In this document: piece after piece, positions 7,934 to 17,712 of the stretch
How the letters are laid out: every line of letters begins with the position of its first letter
Numbering within the stretch: position 1 is the stretch's first letter
NCBI RefSeq assembly: GCF_026343185.1
Contig: NZ_JAPEMA010000002.1
Location: forward strand, 248,001 to 312,000
DNA from: Streptomyces sp. NBC_00091
Lineage (GTDB): Bacteria > Actinomycetota > Actinomycetes > Streptomycetales > Streptomycetaceae
Length of the DNA: 64,000 nt
Direction of reading: 5' to 3'
Made by a program: the position numbers and the translations under genes
The notes under the pieces: model-generated
What the model saw: only the letters and a program-made list of their open reading frames with translations
The model's database searches: none
What the model was told of the DNA's origin: nothing

Positions 7934-9262
7934 ATGCCTCACCCCACGCCCCCCTCCGTGCTCCGCCGACCCCAGCTATGGATCGGTACGGGACTCATCG
8001 CCGCAGTCGTCTCGATCCTGTTCGCCCTGCTCTACGTGGGCGGCAACGTCAATCCGAGGGGCAACCTGCGCGACCTGCCCGTGGCCCTGGTCAACAGCGA
8101 CGCCGGCGCCGACGCGGGCGGCCGGCGCGTCAACCTGGGCGAGCAGGTCGTCGCGGGGATCGAGAAGGCCGCCAAGGACGACAAGAGCTTCGACTGGCAG
8201 CTCGTCAGCCGCGAGGAGGCCGACAAGCTGCTGGGCCGGGGCAAGGTCTACGGCGCCCTCGTCATACCCGAGGACTTCTCCGCCACGGTGACCGCCCTCG
8301 CCGCCCCGCAGCCCGCACCCCAGGGCAAGGCCGCTCCGCCGACCCTGACCGTGCTGACCAACCAGGCCGCCGGCAGCATCGGCTCCTCCATGTCCTCCCA
8401 GGCCGCCCAGAAGGCCGCCCACGCCGCCTCCGCCCAGCTCGGCCAGGAACTCCTCAAGCAGGCCGGCGCCCAGAAGACCCCGCTGCCGACGGCTGCCCAG
8501 CTCAAGCTGGCCGACCCGGTGACGGTGACCGTCGCCGACGGCCACCCCCTCGGCTCCCGGAGCGCCATGGGGCTGAGCGCCTTCTACTACGCGCTGGTCC
8601 TGGTCGTCTGCGGCATGCTCGGCGCCAACCTCGTCAATTCCCAGGTCGACACCGCGCTCGGCTACGTGCACACCGACTTCGGCCCCTTCCGCAAGCGCGA
8701 ACCCGTCCAGCACACCAGCCGCGTCCGCACCCTGGCCATCGGCATGACGCTCATGCTCGGCCTGTCCGTGCTCATGGGCACCCTGGTACAGGTCGCCACG
8801 GTCGGCATCCTCGACATGGACGCCTCCCACCTCGGCCTGCTGTGGGTCTACTCGGTCGCCACCATCGCGGTCGTCGGCATCGGCAGCCTGGCCCTGTTCG
8901 CCGCCTTCGGCACCCCCGGCATGCTGCTGGCCACCATCGTGTTCATCGCGATGGCCGTCCCCTCCTCCGGCGCCACCGTGCCCATCCAGGCGCTGCCCGG
9001 ATTCTTCCGCGGCCTCGCCGAGTTCGAGCCGCTGCGCCAGGTCACCGAGGGGCTGCGCTCCCTGCTCTACTACGGAGCCCAGGCCGACGCCGGCCTGACC
9101 CGGGCGTGGGCCGCGATGGGGATCGCCCTCGTCACCGCGCTGGCCTTCGGCTTCGCCGTCGCCCACCTCTACGACCGGCGGGGACTGCACCGCATCCCCC
9201 GCCCGGATGCCGACACCGAGGCCGCGGTCCCCGCGACGAACGTCGTCGTCGACGCCGTGTAG
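7934..9262 (+). CDS. DUF3533 (SNG1/YhgE-like) membrane protein, probable efflux
   Basis: This 442-residue protein has one N-terminal transmembrane helix (about 15-37), a large extracytoplasmic domain and five C-terminal helices (from about 215 to 415), the layout of YhgE/Pip- and DUF3533-type ABC-2-like proteins. The extracytoplasmic part starts D-L-P-V-A-L-V-N-S-D-A-G, the family hallmark, and contains Y-G-A-L-V-I-P-E-D-F-S. Relatives are linked with drug or toxin export and stress tolerance. GGAG lies five bases before the ATG. The divergent MerR gene and the palindromes between them indicate ligand-induced expression. Confidence 0.8.
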   Translation: MPHPTPPSVLRRPQLWIGTGLIAAVVSILFALLYVGGNVNPRGNLRDLPVALVNSDAGADAGGRRVNLGEQVVAGIEKAAKDDKSFDWQLVSREEADKLLGRGKVYGALVIPEDFSATVTALAAPQPAPQGKAAPPTLTVLTNQAAGSIGSSMSSQAAQKAAHAASAQLGQELLKQAGAQKTPLPTAAQLKLADPVTVTVADGHPLGSRSAMGLSAFYYALVLVVCGMLGANLVNSQVDTALGYVHTDFGPFRKREPVQHTSRVRTLAIGMTLMLGLSVLMGTLVQVATVGILDMDASHLGLLWVYSVATIAVVGIGSLALFAAFGTPGMLLATIVFIAMAVPSSGATVPIQALPGFFRGLAEFEPLRQVTEGLRSLLYYGAQADAGLTRAWAAMGIALVTALAFGFAVAHLYDRRGLHRIPRPDADTEAAVPATNVVVDAV

Positions 9263-9281
9263 CCACGGATACGGTCGGGCG

Positions 9282-12200
9282 CTACCCGGCTGCGGTGGTG
9301 ATCCGTTCGAGGACCTCCGTGTAGAGGGACCGCTTGTCGGGGCGGACGTGGACGGCGGCATGTCTGAGAGCGGGGATCGCCGGCCCGCCCATGGCGACGA
9401 GCCCCTCGGCCGCCGTCTTGCGGACGACCGGATGGGGGTGCTCGAGCATGGCCGTCACGGCGGGGATCGCGGGTGCCCAGGCCGCGTGGCAGAGCGTCCG
9501 GATCGCCGTGCGCACCAGGTCCGGCTGGGGGTCGTCCAGCAGGATCGAGGTGTGGTGCAGGTAGGTCTGCCGGTCCAGCACGGCCCGCGAGGTCCGGTGG
9601 GCGTGCAGGCGGACCCCGGGCTTGGGGTGGCGCAGCAGCTCGCCGATCAGCTCCCGCAGGCCGGGGTCCCGGTCCGGTTCCGGGCCACCGTGCCCCTCCG
9701 ACAGCCGTGTGAGTGCCTGGCGTATCCGCGCCGGGTCGCCCGTACGGGCCAGGTCCAACAGCTCCTGCCGGGAGGGGGGTTGCGACGCCCCTGCCGACGA
9801 GGCCCCGGCACGGTCACGGAGCGCTGCCAGCGCCGCTGCGTCCTGCCGTACGGAGTCCGGGCGGCGCAGCGGCCCCTCGACGAGGAGCAGCCGGTCCGCG
9901 AGGTCGTCGCGCCCTTCGGCACGCAGCCGCCGGCTGGTCCGCGTCAGCGCGGGGGTGCGTAGCAGGCAACGCCCGCGGAGCAGGTCGAGGAACCCCCAGG
10001 CGCCGGCCTCGAGGCGGTCGCCGAGGTGCTCGGCCAGCGCGTCGGCGGGGACCCGGCTCAGCGCCCGGCCGGCTGCGGAGCTGCTGGAGGGCGGGTCGTG
10101 CTCCCACCATTCCAGCAGGAGCGGGACCAGCGGTTCCAGGTCCCGGGGGTCGAGCCGGCTCGCCGCGAGGGCCACCCTGTCGTGCAGGACGCCGTCCGCG
10201 CGGAGTTCCGTGACGTCGAGGGCGCTCAGTGTGCGGGCCAGGTCGACGCCGACGGGTACGTCGACGCCGCCCCGCAGAAACGCCCGGAGCACGGGAAGCC
10301 TGGCCTCGGGCTCGGGCCACTGCGAGAGCGCCAGGGCCGCGGTGTGCCGTCGGTCCGGAGCGGATCCGCTCAGCATGGCCAGCAGGCGCTCCCGCTGCGC
10401 GGTCGAACGGGGCTGGTCGAGGTCGTCGTAGCGCACGCTCCGCGGTCGAGGTCCCGGTGCGTGGGCGGTCTCCTCCGTGATGGTCCAGGGTGGTGCGTCG
10501 AGGGGCTGGGTGGCCGCCATCCAGTCGATGAGGGCGGCGCGGACCTCGGGGCCGGCGGAGGCGTAGACCTCGATCAGTGCGGTCAGGCGGTCCCGGGAGC
10601 CCGGGGTGCCGTCGTACTGCCGGGAGAGTCGGCGCAATTCCTCCAGGGCGCGCGGTGTGCGCACGGCGGCATCCAGCGCGGCTCGCCACGGATCGGCCTC
10701 GGGCTTGGCCTGGGCCTTGGTCTCGGGCTTCGTCTCGTTTCTGGTCTCGGGCTTGGTCTCGGCCTTCGCCGGCGTGGTGGCCGCTTGGGACTGCGGGGCG
10801 GCGAACGCGTCCCGCAGCACGGCGGTCTCGGCCTGCCAGGGGTCGGCGCCCAGCCGGGCCGCAGCGAGTGCCTGCTCGAGGTCGGCGCGGACCAGCACCG
10901 CGCCGAGGCCGCGGAGCAGCGTCAGCGTGGACCGGTCTCCGCCAGGTACGCGGGGCAGCGCGCGTACCGCTTCGACGACAGCCGGCTTCAGAGCCGCCGG
11001 CAGGGTCGGGGCGACCGCTTCGAGTAGCGCGATGAGGTCGTTCCGCTCTCCGGCCGAGGCCTCGGCGAGCCCGTCGAGCAGGACCCCGGTGCTCCGGGCG
11101 AAGGCCGTCAGCTCCTGCGTCGTCCACGGTGCGGGGCAGAGCCGGAGCGTGAGCCGCAGTACGCGAGTTCGGGCAGCGGGTTCACGGGCGGCGAGGCGGA
11201 GCCAGTCCGGCAGCATGGGCCGCAGCGCCCGCAACTGGGTGGGTTGCGCCAACTCATCCCTGTTCGCGATGGCCAGCGCGACCGACCGGTTCCAGCCCTG
11301 CGCCGTCAGCGCCCTGATGTCGGGGTCCGCTCCGATGCCGACCGCCGGCCGCGGGGCGGCGGGCGCGGTGATGCCGTGGTGGGCCATGGCCGTCGACAGG
11401 TCCTCGATCGTCCCGGAGGCGAGGCCGACCCGGCCGGCCGCCACCAGGGCGAGCAGGGTCGCTGCGACCGGTGATGCCTGGTCGTCCAGTGCGCGCACCG
11501 AGCGCGCCGGCAGTGTGCGGTCGAGGCCTTCCAGCAGCAGTTCGCGGGGGCGGCCGGCTTCGCTGTGTTCGGCGGCGGCGAGGACGGTCGCCGGGTACGC
11601 GTCGCCGAGGATGGCGCGCAGCGCCTCGATGAGCGTGCCGCGTAGGCCCGGATTCTCGTGATGACCGAGCCAGAAGAGCAGTACCGGTACCGCCATGGGC
11701 GTGCCCGCGCGGACCAGGGCCTCGGCGGCGGTCTTCTTGATGTTCATGTTCGGATGGCCGAGGCACGCGGCGATCGCGGTGGAGGCCCAGCGGGCGCGCG
11801 CGTGGCCGAGGGCGAGCAGCGCCTGCCGGACGGTCTGGATGTCCTGGGCGGCCGTCAGCGCGATCAGGGTCGCCGACAGCGCCTGCGCGTCGTCCCCTGT
11901 GGCGTCGCGGGCGAGCAGCGCGATCGCGTGCTTGCGCACGTGCCGGTCGCGGTGCCGCAGCAGGCGGTGGGCTCGCGCACGGGTGCGCGCGTAGGGGGCG
12001 CGGAGCAGGAGTTCGAGCAGGATCGCCTGCTCGCCGCTCGACAGTCCGGGCCGGTCCAGCAGATCCAGTGCCGTGGTCGCGACGAGTGCGTGTCCGGCCT
12101 CTCGTGCCGTCGCCGCGTCGAGCAGGCAGGTCGGCCTGATCCGTTTCCGCTCGTGGAGACGACGGCCCAGGCCGTGTACGGCGTCCAGGATCTCCTGGGG

Positions 12201-13964
12201 CACCACGGGCTCCCCGGGCGGCTGTCCGCTGTCGAGTCGCGGGGCGGCTGCGCCCGGCTCCCGGGACGCCGCCAGCTCGGACACGATGCGCAGGAGGAGG
12301 TCCGCGATGACCGGCAGTGTGCCGGCGTCGCCGTGGGCGGCCAGTCTGCACAGTGCCGCCACCGGCTTGTCCGGGTCCAGATGGGAGCTCAGGAGGGCCA
12401 TTTCCCGCGAGTCCGGGCCGCCGAGATCCGCGGCGATACGAGCCGGCAGGTCGGCGGGATCGAGACGGACGAGGAGGGCATGCCGCTGGGACGGATCCTG
12501 GGTCAGATGCCACAGCACCTCGAGGGCGTCGTTCCGTACCGCGCGGAGATGTGGCGCGATCACGCCCACGTCCTCCTGCGTGGCGAGGCCGAGCCCTTCG
12601 CTGAGCGCCGTCGTCGTCCGGTGTCCGCCGATGGCCTCCAGAGCGTTCAGGGCCGCTGCGGGCGCCGATGGCAGGAGGGCGATCACCGCGTCTTCGGCAT
12701 CCGTATGGCGCAGGGCCCGGAGCGCGTCGAGGAGCGGCCCCGGCGCTGGAGCCGAGGGAAGGAGCCGGGTGATCGCGTCCCCGATCGGAAGCTCTCCGGT
12801 CCCCTGTCCGGCCAGGGCGACCAGCAGCGTGAGCCGGCGCGGCCAGCTGGGATCGTCGGCGGGCGCGTCCAGCAGGACCTGGAACATCACCTGTCGGCAA
12901 GTGAACAGGATCGTCGCGATCTGGTCGGGCTGAATCGAGTGATCGGCCAGCGCCAGGCCGACGATGGACGGGACGTGCGGCCCGTCCGGGAAGTGCCCGC
13001 GCCGGTGGAGCCCGCGCAGGCATGTCACCGCCGGCCCGCCGAAGAGCAGCGGGTCCCGCGCGGCGATGGCCGTCAGCGCGCCGATGTCACCGCGGTCCGC
13101 CAGGTCGCCGAGCAGTTCCATCCCGCGCCGGCGAAGACCCGGCGGCAGATCCGGATCGTCGATGACCTGCCGCAGCAGGCCGCGGTGCCCGTGACGGGCC
13201 GCGGCCTCGAGTGCGGCACCGGCCACCTTGGGCTGCGTGGTTGCCGAATCGGCCGTGAGGAAGGCGGACAGGTGTCCCAGCGGCAAGGAGTCCAATGCCG
13301 CCCAGGGTTCGGTGAGTTCGTGCAGCGCAGCGGCGACGATGTCTGAGCTGTCGGCGCCGAGCAGGCTGATCAGGTGTTCGCGCACCAGTGCGGGAGCCAG
13401 CAGACCGGCGTGCAGCCCCTGCCGGGCCAGCCGCAGCGCCACGGACTGCAACACCGCGTCACCGCTGTCCACCAGCTCGTTCACGAGTTGCTCGAGGCGG
13501 TGCGTGCACGTGACGGTCGTCTGCCGCACGGCCTGGTAGAGCAGTTCGCCCGGGGGCTCGTCCCGGATCAGCGTCGGGTCGTTCAGCAGCTCTGCGCGCA
13601 GCCAGGCGATCTGGACCCGGGCCGGCAGCCCGGCCTCGCGCCACGATGGCCGGCGAAACTCCCGGAGATACGGCCCCAGTCGTTCGTGGAGCCGCGCCAG
13701 GAGGAGCTCCGCCTCCGGGGGTCCGTCCGCCGACAGCGGCAGCAGCGCCGCGAGCTCGGCCATCTCGAGCTCGTCGCGCGTCCGGCCCGAGGTGACGCGC
13801 TCGGACAGGAGGAGCAGTCCCAGATGCCGCAGGCGGGGATCCTCGTCCCGGATGAGACGTCCGAAGACGACCGGCGGGCAGAGCTGCGCGTCGAGATGGC
13901 TCGACAGCCAGCCGACGTCAGCTCGACGCACCGCATCGTGAAAGGGGTTGTCCGTCGGCGTCAT
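9282..13964 (-). CDS. Giant HEAT-repeat protein
   Basis: This 1560-residue protein is helical-repeat throughout, with dozens of HEAT/PBS-like units (for example H-P-H-P-V-V-R-K-T-A-A-E-G-L-V-A-M-G-G-P and D-R-H-V-R-K-H-A-I-A-L-L). Around residues 1085-1120 a charged low-complexity linker of KPET/ETKPETK repeats splits it into two solenoids. No catalytic motif, signal peptide or transmembrane helix is seen, so it is probably a cytoplasmic scaffold. The ATG at 13964 is preceded by an in-frame GTG. It is divergent from a vWA/MIDAS protein, suggesting that the two may act together; this is inference from position only. Confidence 0.75.
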   Translation of the reverse strand: MTPTDNPFHDAVRRADVGWLSSHLDAQLCPPVVFGRLIRDEDPRLRHLGLLLLSERVTSGRTRDELEMAELAALLPLSADGPPEAELLLARLHERLGPYLREFRRPSWREAGLPARVQIAWLRAELLNDPTLIRDEPPGELLYQAVRQTTVTCTHRLEQLVNELVDSGDAVLQSVALRLARQGLHAGLLAPALVREHLISLLGADSSDIVAAALHELTEPWAALDSLPLGHLSAFLTADSATTQPKVAGAALEAAARHGHRGLLRQVIDDPDLPPGLRRRGMELLGDLADRGDIGALTAIAARDPLLFGGPAVTCLRGLHRRGHFPDGPHVPSIVGLALADHSIQPDQIATILFTCRQVMFQVLLDAPADDPSWPRRLTLLVALAGQGTGELPIGDAITRLLPSAPAPGPLLDALRALRHTDAEDAVIALLPSAPAAALNALEAIGGHRTTTALSEGLGLATQEDVGVIAPHLRAVRNDALEVLWHLTQDPSQRHALLVRLDPADLPARIAADLGGPDSREMALLSSHLDPDKPVAALCRLAAHGDAGTLPVIADLLLRIVSELAASREPGAAAPRLDSGQPPGEPVVPQEILDAVHGLGRRLHERKRIRPTCLLDAATAREAGHALVATTALDLLDRPGLSSGEQAILLELLLRAPYARTRARAHRLLRHRDRHVRKHAIALLARDATGDDAQALSATLIALTAAQDIQTVRQALLALGHARARWASTAIAACLGHPNMNIKKTAAEALVRAGTPMAVPVLLFWLGHHENPGLRGTLIEALRAILGDAYPATVLAAAEHSEAGRPRELLLEGLDRTLPARSVRALDDQASPVAATLLALVAAGRVGLASGTIEDLSTAMAHHGITAPAAPRPAVGIGADPDIRALTAQGWNRSVALAIANRDELAQPTQLRALRPMLPDWLRLAAREPAARTRVLRLTLRLCPAPWTTQELTAFARSTGVLLDGLAEASAGERNDLIALLEAVAPTLPAALKPAVVEAVRALPRVPGGDRSTLTLLRGLGAVLVRADLEQALAAARLGADPWQAETAVLRDAFAAPQSQAATTPAKAETKPETRNETKPETKAQAKPEADPWRAALDAAVRTPRALEELRRLSRQYDGTPGSRDRLTALIEVYASAGPEVRAALIDWMAATQPLDAPPWTITEETAHAPGPRPRSVRYDDLDQPRSTAQRERLLAMLSGSAPDRRHTAALALSQWPEPEARLPVLRAFLRGGVDVPVGVDLARTLSALDVTELRADGVLHDRVALAASRLDPRDLEPLVPLLLEWWEHDPPSSSSAAGRALSRVPADALAEHLGDRLEAGAWGFLDLLRGRCLLRTPALTRTSRRLRAEGRDDLADRLLLVEGPLRRPDSVRQDAAALAALRDRAGASSAGASQPPSRQELLDLARTGDPARIRQALTRLSEGHGGPEPDRDPGLRELIGELLRHPKPGVRLHAHRTSRAVLDRQTYLHHTSILLDDPQPDLVRTAIRTLCHAAWAPAIPAVTAMLEHPHPVVRKTAAEGLVAMGGPAIPALRHAAVHVRPDKRSLYTEVLERITTAAG

Positions 13965-14268
13965 CACCGTCGGATGCTAACCAGGACGTTCCCGGCCCCA
14001 CCAGCGAGATCGGATGGCCGTCGGGGGGGCGGGCCGGGGCGACACCTTCGCCGAGCTGCGTACGACCCTCGCCGGGTGCCCCTCCATGGCCTCGGCCGGC
14101 GCACCTGACACCGTGTTGGGGACCGTCGCCGAGCGGGCCGCTCCCGCCAGGTGACCCGCCTGGTCCAGGCCCAGCACTGACGGCACGAGCCCCCGGATCG
14201 GCGTGCCCGTCGATTGTCAGTGGTGGGTGCGAGGATCGGAGCATCAAGTCGGAAAAGGGGGAGCGGTC
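13965..14268. other. Divergent intergenic region, HEAT protein / vWA protein
   Basis: This gap of 304 bases should hold two promoters. A TTGTCA at 14214-14219 could be a -35 for the vWA gene, but I see no matching -10 at 17-18 bases. No palindrome of note. Confidence 0.4.
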
Positions 14269-15309
14269 ATGTCCGGAAACCAGAACTACATCAATCACGT
14301 TGCTCTTGTGCTGGATGCCAGTTCGTCCATGTCACACCTGAGCCGCAAGGTCGTCGAAGTCGCCGACCAGCAGATTGCCTATCTGGCCCGCCGATCGCAG
14401 GAACTGGAGCAGGAAACCCGCGTCACGGTCTACGTCTTCGCGGACAAGGTGGAGTGCGTCATCTACGACAAGGACGTGCTGCGAATGCCGTCCCTGAAGC
14501 AGATGTACCGGGTCGGCGGAATGACGGCTCTGCTGGCGGCCACGCTGAAGTCGCAGCGGGAGCTGGCGCAGACGGCCCAGCTGTACGGCGACCACAGCTT
14601 CCTGACGTTCGTACTGACCGACGGACAGGAGAACGCGAGCCACCGGTGCCTGGACGCCCCGGCCAGAAACCCGCGTGAACTGGTGCAGGCCGTGGCCACG
14701 ATGATCGAGACGCAGCAGGACAACTGGACGCTGGCCGTCCTTGTGCCGGACCAGATGGGCAAGCGCGAGGCCATGCAGTGCGGTTTCCCGAAGGACAACA
14801 TCGCCATCTGGGACGCCACGAGCACGCAGGGCCTGGAGGAGGCCGGGCAGGTCATCCGGCAGGCCACCGAGAACTTCATGATGGGCCGCGCCAAGGGCAT
14901 CCGGGGATCGCGGGCGGTGTTCTCCACGGGTACCGAGGCGGTGAACAAGGACACCATCAAGGCAGCCGGTCTCACCCCGGTGGATGCGTCGAAGTACCAG
15001 CTGATTCCCGTGGCTCGCGAAGCAGCGATCCGGGAATGGGTCATCGAATGCGGGCATACCTTCCGCACCGGTGGTGTGTTCTATCAGCTGAGCAAGTCGG
15101 AGAAGATCCAGGCGCAGAAGCAGATCGCGGTGCTGGAGAAGAAGACGGACCGGGTGTACACGGGGCCGGAGGCCCGAGCCATGCTCGGCCTGCCGGACAC
15201 GGAAGTTCGCGTCAAGCCGGACCACAACGACGACTTCACGATATTCGTGCAGAGCACCAGCGTGAACCGGAAGCTGGTACCGAACACGCGGCTACTGCTG
15301 ATGATCTGA
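14269..15309 (+). CDS. vWA (MIDAS) domain protein
   Basis: This 346-residue protein has a von Willebrand A domain in the first 200 residues. The metal site D-x-S-x-S is present (L-V-L-D-A-S-S-S-M), followed by a conserved threonine loop (G-G-M-T-A-L) and the late aspartate (V-L-T-D-G-Q-E-N). There is no signal peptide, so it is cytoplasmic. The C-terminal region (about 235-346) is a separate small domain ending F-V-Q-S-T-S-V-N-R-K-L-V-P-N-T-R-L-L-L-M. I associate this type of tail with phage and actinobacterial vWA proteins of unknown role. A GGGGGAG ribosome site precedes the ATG. The gene is divergent from the giant HEAT protein. Confidence 0.8.
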   Translation: MSGNQNYINHVALVLDASSSMSHLSRKVVEVADQQIAYLARRSQELEQETRVTVYVFADKVECVIYDKDVLRMPSLKQMYRVGGMTALLAATLKSQRELAQTAQLYGDHSFLTFVLTDGQENASHRCLDAPARNPRELVQAVATMIETQQDNWTLAVLVPDQMGKREAMQCGFPKDNIAIWDATSTQGLEEAGQVIRQATENFMMGRAKGIRGSRAVFSTGTEAVNKDTIKAAGLTPVDASKYQLIPVAREAAIREWVIECGHTFRTGGVFYQLSKSEKIQAQKQIAVLEKKTDRVYTGPEARAMLGLPDTEVRVKPDHNDDFTIFVQSTSVNRKLVPNTRLLLMI

Positions 15310-15425
15310 CGCCTTGGAAGCCCCGGTCCGACCGGTCTCTTCTCCAGGTGGGCGCGCTGAGCTCAGCCGAGAGCCCCCCGACTGCGGCCGGGCCACCAGC
15401 GGAGTGCTCTGTCAGCGCCCCCGCC

Positions 15426-15431
15426 TAGGCT
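15426..15431 (+). promoter_or_regulatory. -10 box TAGGCT for a leaderless GNAT gene
   Basis: TAGGCT ends six bases before the ATG at 15438, so transcription should start at or near the A of the start codon. The only purine-rich stretch touches the ATG directly and is too close to act as a ribosome site. No good -35 is seen. Confidence 0.5.
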
Positions 15432-15437
15432 GGGAGG

Positions 15438-16295
15438 ATGAACGAGATAGAGGTCGTGGCTGATCAGAGCGAGTGGCGAGACGGATTCGAGGGGCGGGTG
15501 CTTGCGGGGTACCGGGCCGCCGGATGTTCGGAGCCCTTGGCCCAGGCCCTGCTGGAACGGGCTCTGAAGGGAATCGACGGCTGGACGGTGGCCACGGACG
15601 GCGCCGGGTGGATCGCGGTCGGGGTGACGGAGGACAACGGGGCGAGTGTGGGCCGGATCCACGACCTGACGGTGCCACAGGGGCGCGAGTGGGCGGAGCG
15701 CTGGTGCGCCGAGCACGGCGCGCAACGGGTGGAGGTCCGGCTCACCGGCGGAGCGGGAGTCTTCGCCGACTACCCCGTGCGCGGGCAGAACCGGATGCGT
15801 CTCGCGGCCGAGCAGCCCGAGCTGCCGCCGGGGCTGACGGTCCGCCGGCTCACCGAGGAGGAGTACCCGGGCTGGTATGCCGGCGAAGAGGCCGCGTACA
15901 TCGCGGACATCGTCCGGGCCGGGGCTCTGACCCCGGAGCAGGCCAAGGAGAAGTCCGACAAGGACTTCGCCCGTTACCTCCCGCAGGGATACCTGACACC
16001 CGGTCACGCCTTCTACGCGATGGAGGCGGACGGCCAGGTGGTCGGCACCGGCTGGGTGAACCACGGCTTCCTGCCCGGCGTGACCTTCGGCTTCTCGCTG
16101 GAGGTGTACCAGGAGCACCGCGGCAAGGGCTACGGCCGGGCCGCGATGGCCGTCGGTGAGTGGGCCACGCGGCAGGGCGGCGACGAGGCGATGATGTTCA
16201 ACGTCTTCGGGGGCAACGAGGTCGCGATGAGCCTGTACGACAGCACCGGCTTCGCCGTGCTGGACGAGTTCCGCTCTCGACCTCTGGTGCCGTGA
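15438..16295 (+). CDS. GNAT-family N-acetyltransferase
   Basis: This 285-residue protein has two parts. Residues 1-130 are weakly conserved and may be a degenerate GNAT or substrate-binding lobe. Residues 131-285 form a GNAT domain, with motif A at about 222-235 (V-Y-Q-E-H-R-G-K-G-Y-G-R-A-A-M, acetyl-CoA pyrophosphate loop) and motif B (N-V-F-G-G-N-E-V-A-M-S-L-Y-D-S-T-G-F). The substrate is unknown. The gene appears leaderless. The SUKH-4 gene follows on the same strand after 87 bases. Confidence 0.8.
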   Translation: MNEIEVVADQSEWRDGFEGRVLAGYRAAGCSEPLAQALLERALKGIDGWTVATDGAGWIAVGVTEDNGASVGRIHDLTVPQGREWAERWCAEHGAQRVEVRLTGGAGVFADYPVRGQNRMRLAAEQPELPPGLTVRRLTEEEYPGWYAGEEAAYIADIVRAGALTPEQAKEKSDKDFARYLPQGYLTPGHAFYAMEADGQVVGTGWVNHGFLPGVTFGFSLEVYQEHRGKGYGRAAMAVGEWATRQGGDEAMMFNVFGGNEVAMSLYDSTGFAVLDEFRSRPLVP

Positions 16296-16382
16296 CCGGG
16301 CGGGTGGCGGCGCGCGGTGGAAACCGTGCGCTGCCCCCGTTCCGGAGGGGGTGGTGTCGGTGGGGGCTGGCACCATGGGCTC

Positions 16383-17639
16383 ATGGCTCATAACGATCTT
16401 GACGTGTTGTTCGCTTCCCCCGCGGCCCTGTTGACGGCCGGGCCCGAGGCCGTGCGGGAGCTGCCCGCCGTGGGGGGCGGGGTGGGCCGGGAGGCCTTCG
16501 CTCAGGCTGTGGCGGTGCTCGATGGGGCCGAGGTGTCGCGGGCGGAGTTCGCGTCGTGGTTGCACTTCGGTGCGAAGGTACTGGGCCACGACGCGTACGC
16601 CGGCCTTGTCGCGGAGGCCGAGCCGGGGATGCCGTGGCGGACCCTGTGGGCGTGGTGGCGGCCGGTCGGCGCCTACTGGGCCCGGCCGAACCTGAGCGGG
16701 GACGCCGACGTCGAGGTCCACGAGGGGCCGGACGGGCGGGTCCTGTTGAAGCTCTGGGCGCAGATGGCCGGTGAGCTCTGGCTGGATCCGGCCACTGGGG
16801 AGGAGGTTCCGGCCCCGGGCGACGGGGAGTTCACCGAGCGGCCGTACGACGCGCAGGTCGAGCAGGGGCCTGTCATGTTCGACCCGGACGAGGACGACTG
16901 GGGTCTTTTCCAGCCCGGTACCTGGGAGGAGCCCATCCCGCTCGGCCTGGGACGTTTCGTGCTGTTCGAGGAGCGGGGCATCGTGGTCGTCGAGCGGAAC
17001 GGCGCCGTGGCCGCCGACTGGCCGGCCACGGGCACCGAGTGCGCGTCCTGGGGTGTGGGCGAAGCGTGGTTCGCGGGCCCGACGGCCGCCGGGACCCCGC
17101 TGACCACCGCCCGCCTGGAGGCTGCGTTCGGTTCCGACGGGGTGCTGTGCCTGCCCCAGGCGCGGCAGCCCGCGGCGCTGACGCATGCGCCCACCCGGGA
17201 GGTGATCGCGGCGGCGGGCCTGCCGCGGTGGTGGGCGGCGGGGGTCGCCTCGTTCACCCTGGCGTGGACCGAGACCGGGGCGGATGAGGTCCGGCCCGAG
17301 GAGAACGGCCTGCTGCGCCTGGGCACCTTCGACCTGAGGTACGCCGACACCGGCAAGGTGTACGTCCACCCGGACACGGGCGCGGTGTGGATGGTCCGCA
17401 ACGACACCGGGCCGTTCCCCTTCGCCCCGGACACCGAGACCTTCATACGGCTGCTGGAAGCCGTGTACCGCTACATGGGCGCGTGCTGGAGCTCGTACCC
17501 GGGCGAGAACGGCAAGAAGGACTTCCTGTCCGAGGTGTCCGCCCTGGACCCGCTCACCTTGGCCACCGGTACGCCCGGCGGGGAGGTGTGGGAGCACCTG
17601 TTCGCAGCCATCGTCGAACTCAGCGCATGGGGGTACTAG
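16383..17639 (+). CDS. SUKH-4-type immunity-like protein
   Basis: The protein has 418 residues. The C-terminal third (about 240-418) matches the SUKH-4 fold of polymorphic-toxin immunity proteins: G-L-P-R-W-W-A-A-G-V, then L-L-R-L-G-T-F-D-L, then a strand pair ending V-H-P-D-T-G-A-V-W-M-V-R-N-D, and a late helix F-I-R-L-L-E-A-V-Y-R-Y. The N-terminal part is a second, uncharacterised domain rich in W and D/E. No toxin gene is adjacent, so the protein may be an orphan immunity or general SUKH adaptor. No ribosome site is seen; CACCAT ends six bases before the ATG, so it may be leaderless. Confidence 0.65.
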   Translation: MAHNDLDVLFASPAALLTAGPEAVRELPAVGGGVGREAFAQAVAVLDGAEVSRAEFASWLHFGAKVLGHDAYAGLVAEAEPGMPWRTLWAWWRPVGAYWARPNLSGDADVEVHEGPDGRVLLKLWAQMAGELWLDPATGEEVPAPGDGEFTERPYDAQVEQGPVMFDPDEDDWGLFQPGTWEEPIPLGLGRFVLFEERGIVVVERNGAVAADWPATGTECASWGVGEAWFAGPTAAGTPLTTARLEAAFGSDGVLCLPQARQPAALTHAPTREVIAAAGLPRWWAAGVASFTLAWTETGADEVRPEENGLLRLGTFDLRYADTGKVYVHPDTGAVWMVRNDTGPFPFAPDTETFIRLLEAVYRYMGACWSSYPGENGKKDFLSEVSALDPLTLATGTPGGEVWEHLFAAIVELSAWGY

Positions 17640-17649
17640 TACGAGGTCC

Positions 17650-17677
17650 CGGCCCCGATGGTGTTAGTTCGGGGCCG
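17650..17677. terminator. Bidirectional terminator hairpin
   Basis: Perfect 9-bp arms CGGCCCCGA and TCGGGGCCG with a 10-nt loop lie between the convergent SUKH-4 and methyltransferase genes. Confidence 0.7.
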
Positions 17678-17712
17678 CCCGGCGCTCCGGGCGCCGGCAT
17701 GGGCCGGCCGGA

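Noticed and set aside
13977..14186. A 69-codon leftward frame between the HEAT and vWA genes
   Set aside because: It lies in the divergent promoter gap, has no ribosome site and shows random composition.
15363..17597. A 744-codon leftward frame opposite the GNAT and SUKH-4 genes
   Set aside because: Composition is typical of antisense shadows in high-GC DNA, and the opposite strand encodes known folds.
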